From Candidatus Zipacnadia bacterium (GTDB lineage Bacteria > Armatimonadota > Zipacnadia > Zipacnadales > UBA5352), in assembly GCA_029820945.1 (NCBI GenBank), contig JALGUJ010000005.1, positions 20,588-84,587 of the forward strand: 64,000 nucleotides of DNA. Direction: 5' to 3'. Position numbers and translations under genes: made by a program. Positions 62,332 through 64,000 of the stretch are shown here, one piece after another. Below the pieces are notes generated by a model. The model saw only the letters and a program-made list of their open reading frames with translations, was not told the DNA's origin and ran no database searches. The first letter of the stretch is position 1; each line of letters opens with the position of its first letter.

Positions 62332-63302
62332 CACTGAGCCTCCAGCCGATCCACGATGAGCCGCCACAGGCTCGGGATCGAGACCGCGTGGTCGAGGTTG
62401 AAGTAGAAGCTCTCGCCGCCGTCGGCCACGGTGCGCACCAGGATCGTCTTCCAGGGGCGGAAGTAGTAGTTCGGATCACCCTGTTCCGGTTGCCGGTGGT
62501 AGTTTTCGGGCAGCTCTTTGAGGTCGAAGACGGCCGTGGTGAAGTCCGCGATCTGGCGGCCCTCCTGGTGGGCCACGTTGCGCGCCATGGCGAGGGCCTT
62601 CAGGTAGACCTCCGGGCCCATGACCTGCGTGCCGAAGGTGAGGTAGGCACCACTCTCCAGGCCCTCGACGGAGCGCGCGAAGATCAGGAAGTCGGTGTAG
62701 CTGGCGGCGCCGATGGCCGCCCCGTCGCAGTTGGGATGTTCGTGGACGATGTCCTGGCCCACGCTCACATGGACGGTCGCGGGCGCTCCAAGCCGGTACG
62801 CCGCCGCCAGGACGCTGATGTCGGCGTGGGGGAAGTCGCCGGTCGCGATCTCGCGTCCGACGGCCTCGCCGTAGCCGATGCCCTCCTCCGCGGCCATGCG
62901 CGCGATGTCATTGAGCCGCGCGGTCTCCTCCCAGAGACCGAACTGCCCCTCGCTGATGTACTGCGCGACGGACTCGCAGGTGGCGCCGATGAGCGCGAAC
63001 TCGAAGTCGTGGATGGCGACCGCACCGTTGCCGGCGATGTGCGTGATGACGCCGCGCTCCATGAGGTCGATGAGGAACCGCGCCACGCCCCGGCGGATGA
63101 CGTGGGCGCCGATCGCGAAGATGACCTGCGAGTCGCGCCGCCGGGCCGCCACGAGCCGATCCGCGAGGGTTGCGAGGTCGGGGTCCTCGACCTCCTCGGG
63201 CGCATCGTCGAGTTCGAGGAAATGCGACAGGTCATAGCGGTGCTCGCGCTCGCCGAGCGGCTTCACGCGCAGCCGGGAGCGGTCGAACTGCTCGTGGGGC
63301 AT
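62331..63302 (-). CDS. conserved protein of unknown function, Rossmann-like, in a sugar-phosphate operon
   Basis: This 323-residue protein has a Rossmann-like strand VIFAIGAHVIRRGVARFLIDLMERG followed by ITHIAGNGAVAIHDFEFALIGAT and VHVSVGQDIVHEHPNCDGAAIG. The pattern is reminiscent of the deoxyhypusine-synthase-like NAD-binding fold, but I would not call it that enzyme: the deoxyhypusine catalytic Lys segment is not seen. It is cytoplasmic. It sits 2 nt after the HAD gene and shares one base with the kinase, so the three are probably cotranslated and work on one pathway. I do not recognise its function. Confidence 0.75.
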   Translation of the reverse strand: MPHEQFDRSRLRVKPLGEREHRYDLSHFLELDDAPEEVEDPDLATLADRLVAARRRDSQVIFAIGAHVIRRGVARFLIDLMERGVITHIAGNGAVAIHDFEFALIGATCESVAQYISEGQFGLWEETARLNDIARMAAEEGIGYGEAVGREIATGDFPHADISVLAAAYRLGAPATVHVSVGQDIVHEHPNCDGAAIGAASYTDFLIFARSVEGLESGAYLTFGTQVMGPEVYLKALAMARNVAHQEGRQIADFTTAVFDLKELPENYHRQPEQGDPNYYFRPWKTILVRTVADGGESFYFNLDHAVSIPSLWRLIVDRLEAQ

Positions 63303-63304
63303 GG

Positions 63305-64000
63305 TCAGTCATCCTCCGCGAAGAGCCACGCCAGCAGGCGCTCATGCTCGCGGAAGTCGGGGATGATGACATCCGCGCCGGCGACGATCAGCCGGTTGCG
63401 CTTCCACTCGTCGATGCCCTCGCGCCGCTCCTCGTCCGTGGCCGCGCCGACCGCGATGCCGCCCACGTCGGCCACGTTCTGGATCTCCACGTAGCCGTCG
63501 CCGAAGCCCACCAGCTCCGGCCCGTGCAGATCGTGCTCGGCGATGATCATCTCGATGACCATGGCCTTGGAGAAGCTCTCGTAGTCGTCCAGGGCGCCGT
63601 AGATGCCCTCGAAGTACTCGGCGACCCCCACGGCCTCGGCCTCATCCAGCACGTAGGGCCGGTCGGTGCCGGAGGCGAGGTAGCATCTGACGCCACGCTC
63701 CCGGAGGGCCTGGACGGTCTCGAGCGAGCCGGGCACGCGCATCTCGGCGGGGTCGATGGCGCCGTCGCGCAGCCCGGCCACGCGGTGCTCGATCTGCTCC
63801 CAGAGCATCTCCAGGAAGCGGTGCTTGTACGCCAGCGGCGCCAGCGGCTCGCCGCCGCGCTGGCGCACCTGGTCGGCCAGCTCGATCATCTGGTAGATGG
63901 TCTGCTTGCCCGTCAGCCGGTCCACGAACTCCCGCACGAGCGCGGAGAGCTCCTCGCGGGACTCGCCGGTGTCCAGCTCCGCCAGCACATCGACCATCAT
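63305..64000 (-). CDS. HAD-superfamily phosphatase, N-terminus beyond right edge
   Basis: The 231 visible residues hold HAD motif II (CYLASGTDR), motif III Lys (SKAMVIEMI) and motif IV (LVGFGDGYVEI, with Gly-Asp-Gly and Glu). Motif I, the DxD nucleophile loop, must be to the right of 64000. The helical cap (SALVREFVDRLTGKQTIYQMIE) is of the C1 type found in phosphoglycolate- and sugar-phosphate phosphatases. With the downstream PfkB kinase and unknown protein, it looks like the phosphatase of a sugar-phosphate pathway such as heptose activation; this is inference. Confidence 0.85.
   Translation of the reverse strand: MMVDVLAELDTGESREELSALVREFVDRLTGKQTIYQMIELADQVRQRGGEPLAPLAYKHRFLEMLWEQIEHRVAGLRDGAIDPAEMRVPGSLETVQALRERGVRCYLASGTDRPYVLDEAEAVGVAEYFEGIYGALDDYESFSKAMVIEMIIAEHDLHGPELVGFGDGYVEIQNVADVGGIAVGAATDEERREGIDEWKRNRLIVAGADVIIPDFREHERLLAWLFAEDD

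Noticed and set aside
62331..63302. Deoxyhypusine synthase
   Set aside because: Only a loose Rossmann-like resemblance; the catalytic Lys segment is not seen and the operon context is sugar phosphate metabolism.
1..64000. tRNA, rRNA, CRISPR arrays, IS elements or prophage
   Set aside because: No T-arm/acceptor pattern, evenly spaced repeats, transposase, integrase or phage structural motifs were found by reading both strands; a covariance-model scan would be the decisive test for small RNAs.

Overview
This is a 64 kb, clearly GC-rich bacterial chromosome segment with 43 protein-coding genes that I can support. Two of these run off the window: the glycyl-radical enzyme at the left edge and the HAD hydrolase at the right edge. 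I see no rRNA, tRNA, CRISPR array, insertion sequence, integrase or prophage gene. Lipoprotein and Sec signal peptides, a predicted outer-membrane beta-barrel, a PEP-CTERM protein and a pyrophosphate-dependent phosphofructokinase point to a diderm environmental bacterium. The mix of ceramidase-like proteins, large secreted glycosidase-like proteins and pectin lyases is the style of Armatimonadota, Planctomycetota, Hydrogenedentota or Lentisphaerota genomes. I cannot fix the phylum from the sequence alone.

Layout. 1-4239 (minus): glycyl-radical enzyme and two ceramidase-like paralogues. 4495-10201 (plus): a glycosidase-like lipoprotein, a secreted protein, and two tandem secreted proteins with pseudopilin-like C-termini. 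10246-13603: an enolase-superfamily enzyme and a divergent secreted beta-propeller. 13608-23365 (minus): a tight five-gene operon, in transcription order PL1 pectate lyase, PL4 rhamnogalacturonan lyase, deacetylase-like protein, tandem nitrilase, TIM-barrel glycosidase-like protein. 23867-28951 (plus): an arylsulfotransferase-like protein and a giant GH42-like protein. 29199-45236 (minus): PHP phosphoesterase, polysaccharide deacetylase-like protein, PL10-like pectate lyase, Gfo/Idh/MocA oxidoreductase, cysteine synthase, Fpg, GH123-like protein, TPR membrane protein, SdrD-B-like adhesin and PEP-CTERM protein. 45498-47852 (plus): a membrane-embedded spermidine synthase-like protein. 47860-54089 (minus): a riboflavin operon (small membrane protein, ribD, ribE, ribBA, ribH) that continues into an HtrA protease and a secreted alpha/beta hydrolase. 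54297-59005 (plus): BtrH-like protein, outer-membrane barrel, tagaturonate epimerase-like enzyme and ribokinase-like kinase. 59115-64000 (minus): HAD phosphatase, unknown Rossmann-like protein, PfkB kinase, sugar isomerase/epimerase and PPi-PFK.

How it fits together. Lyases of families PL1, PL4 and PL10, the GH-like proteins, and an intracellular UxaE-like epimerase beside a sugar kinase suggest extracellular breakdown of pectin or rhamnogalacturonan followed by uronate and sugar catabolism. No SusC/D pair, ABC transporter or transcription factor is in the window, so import and regulation must be encoded elsewhere. Convincing sigma70-type promoters lie upstream of fpg-cysK, the rib operon, the PPi-PFK gene, the TPR gene and the PEP-CTERM gene. 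The features most worth a second look are a riboflavin bifunctional enzyme whose DHBP-synthase half has lost its acidic catalytic residues, a glycyl-radical enzyme with an altered active-site motif, a tandem nitrilase with one dead domain inside a pectin operon, heptamer repeats, and an intergenic hairpin cluster bounded by a 24-bp direct repeat.
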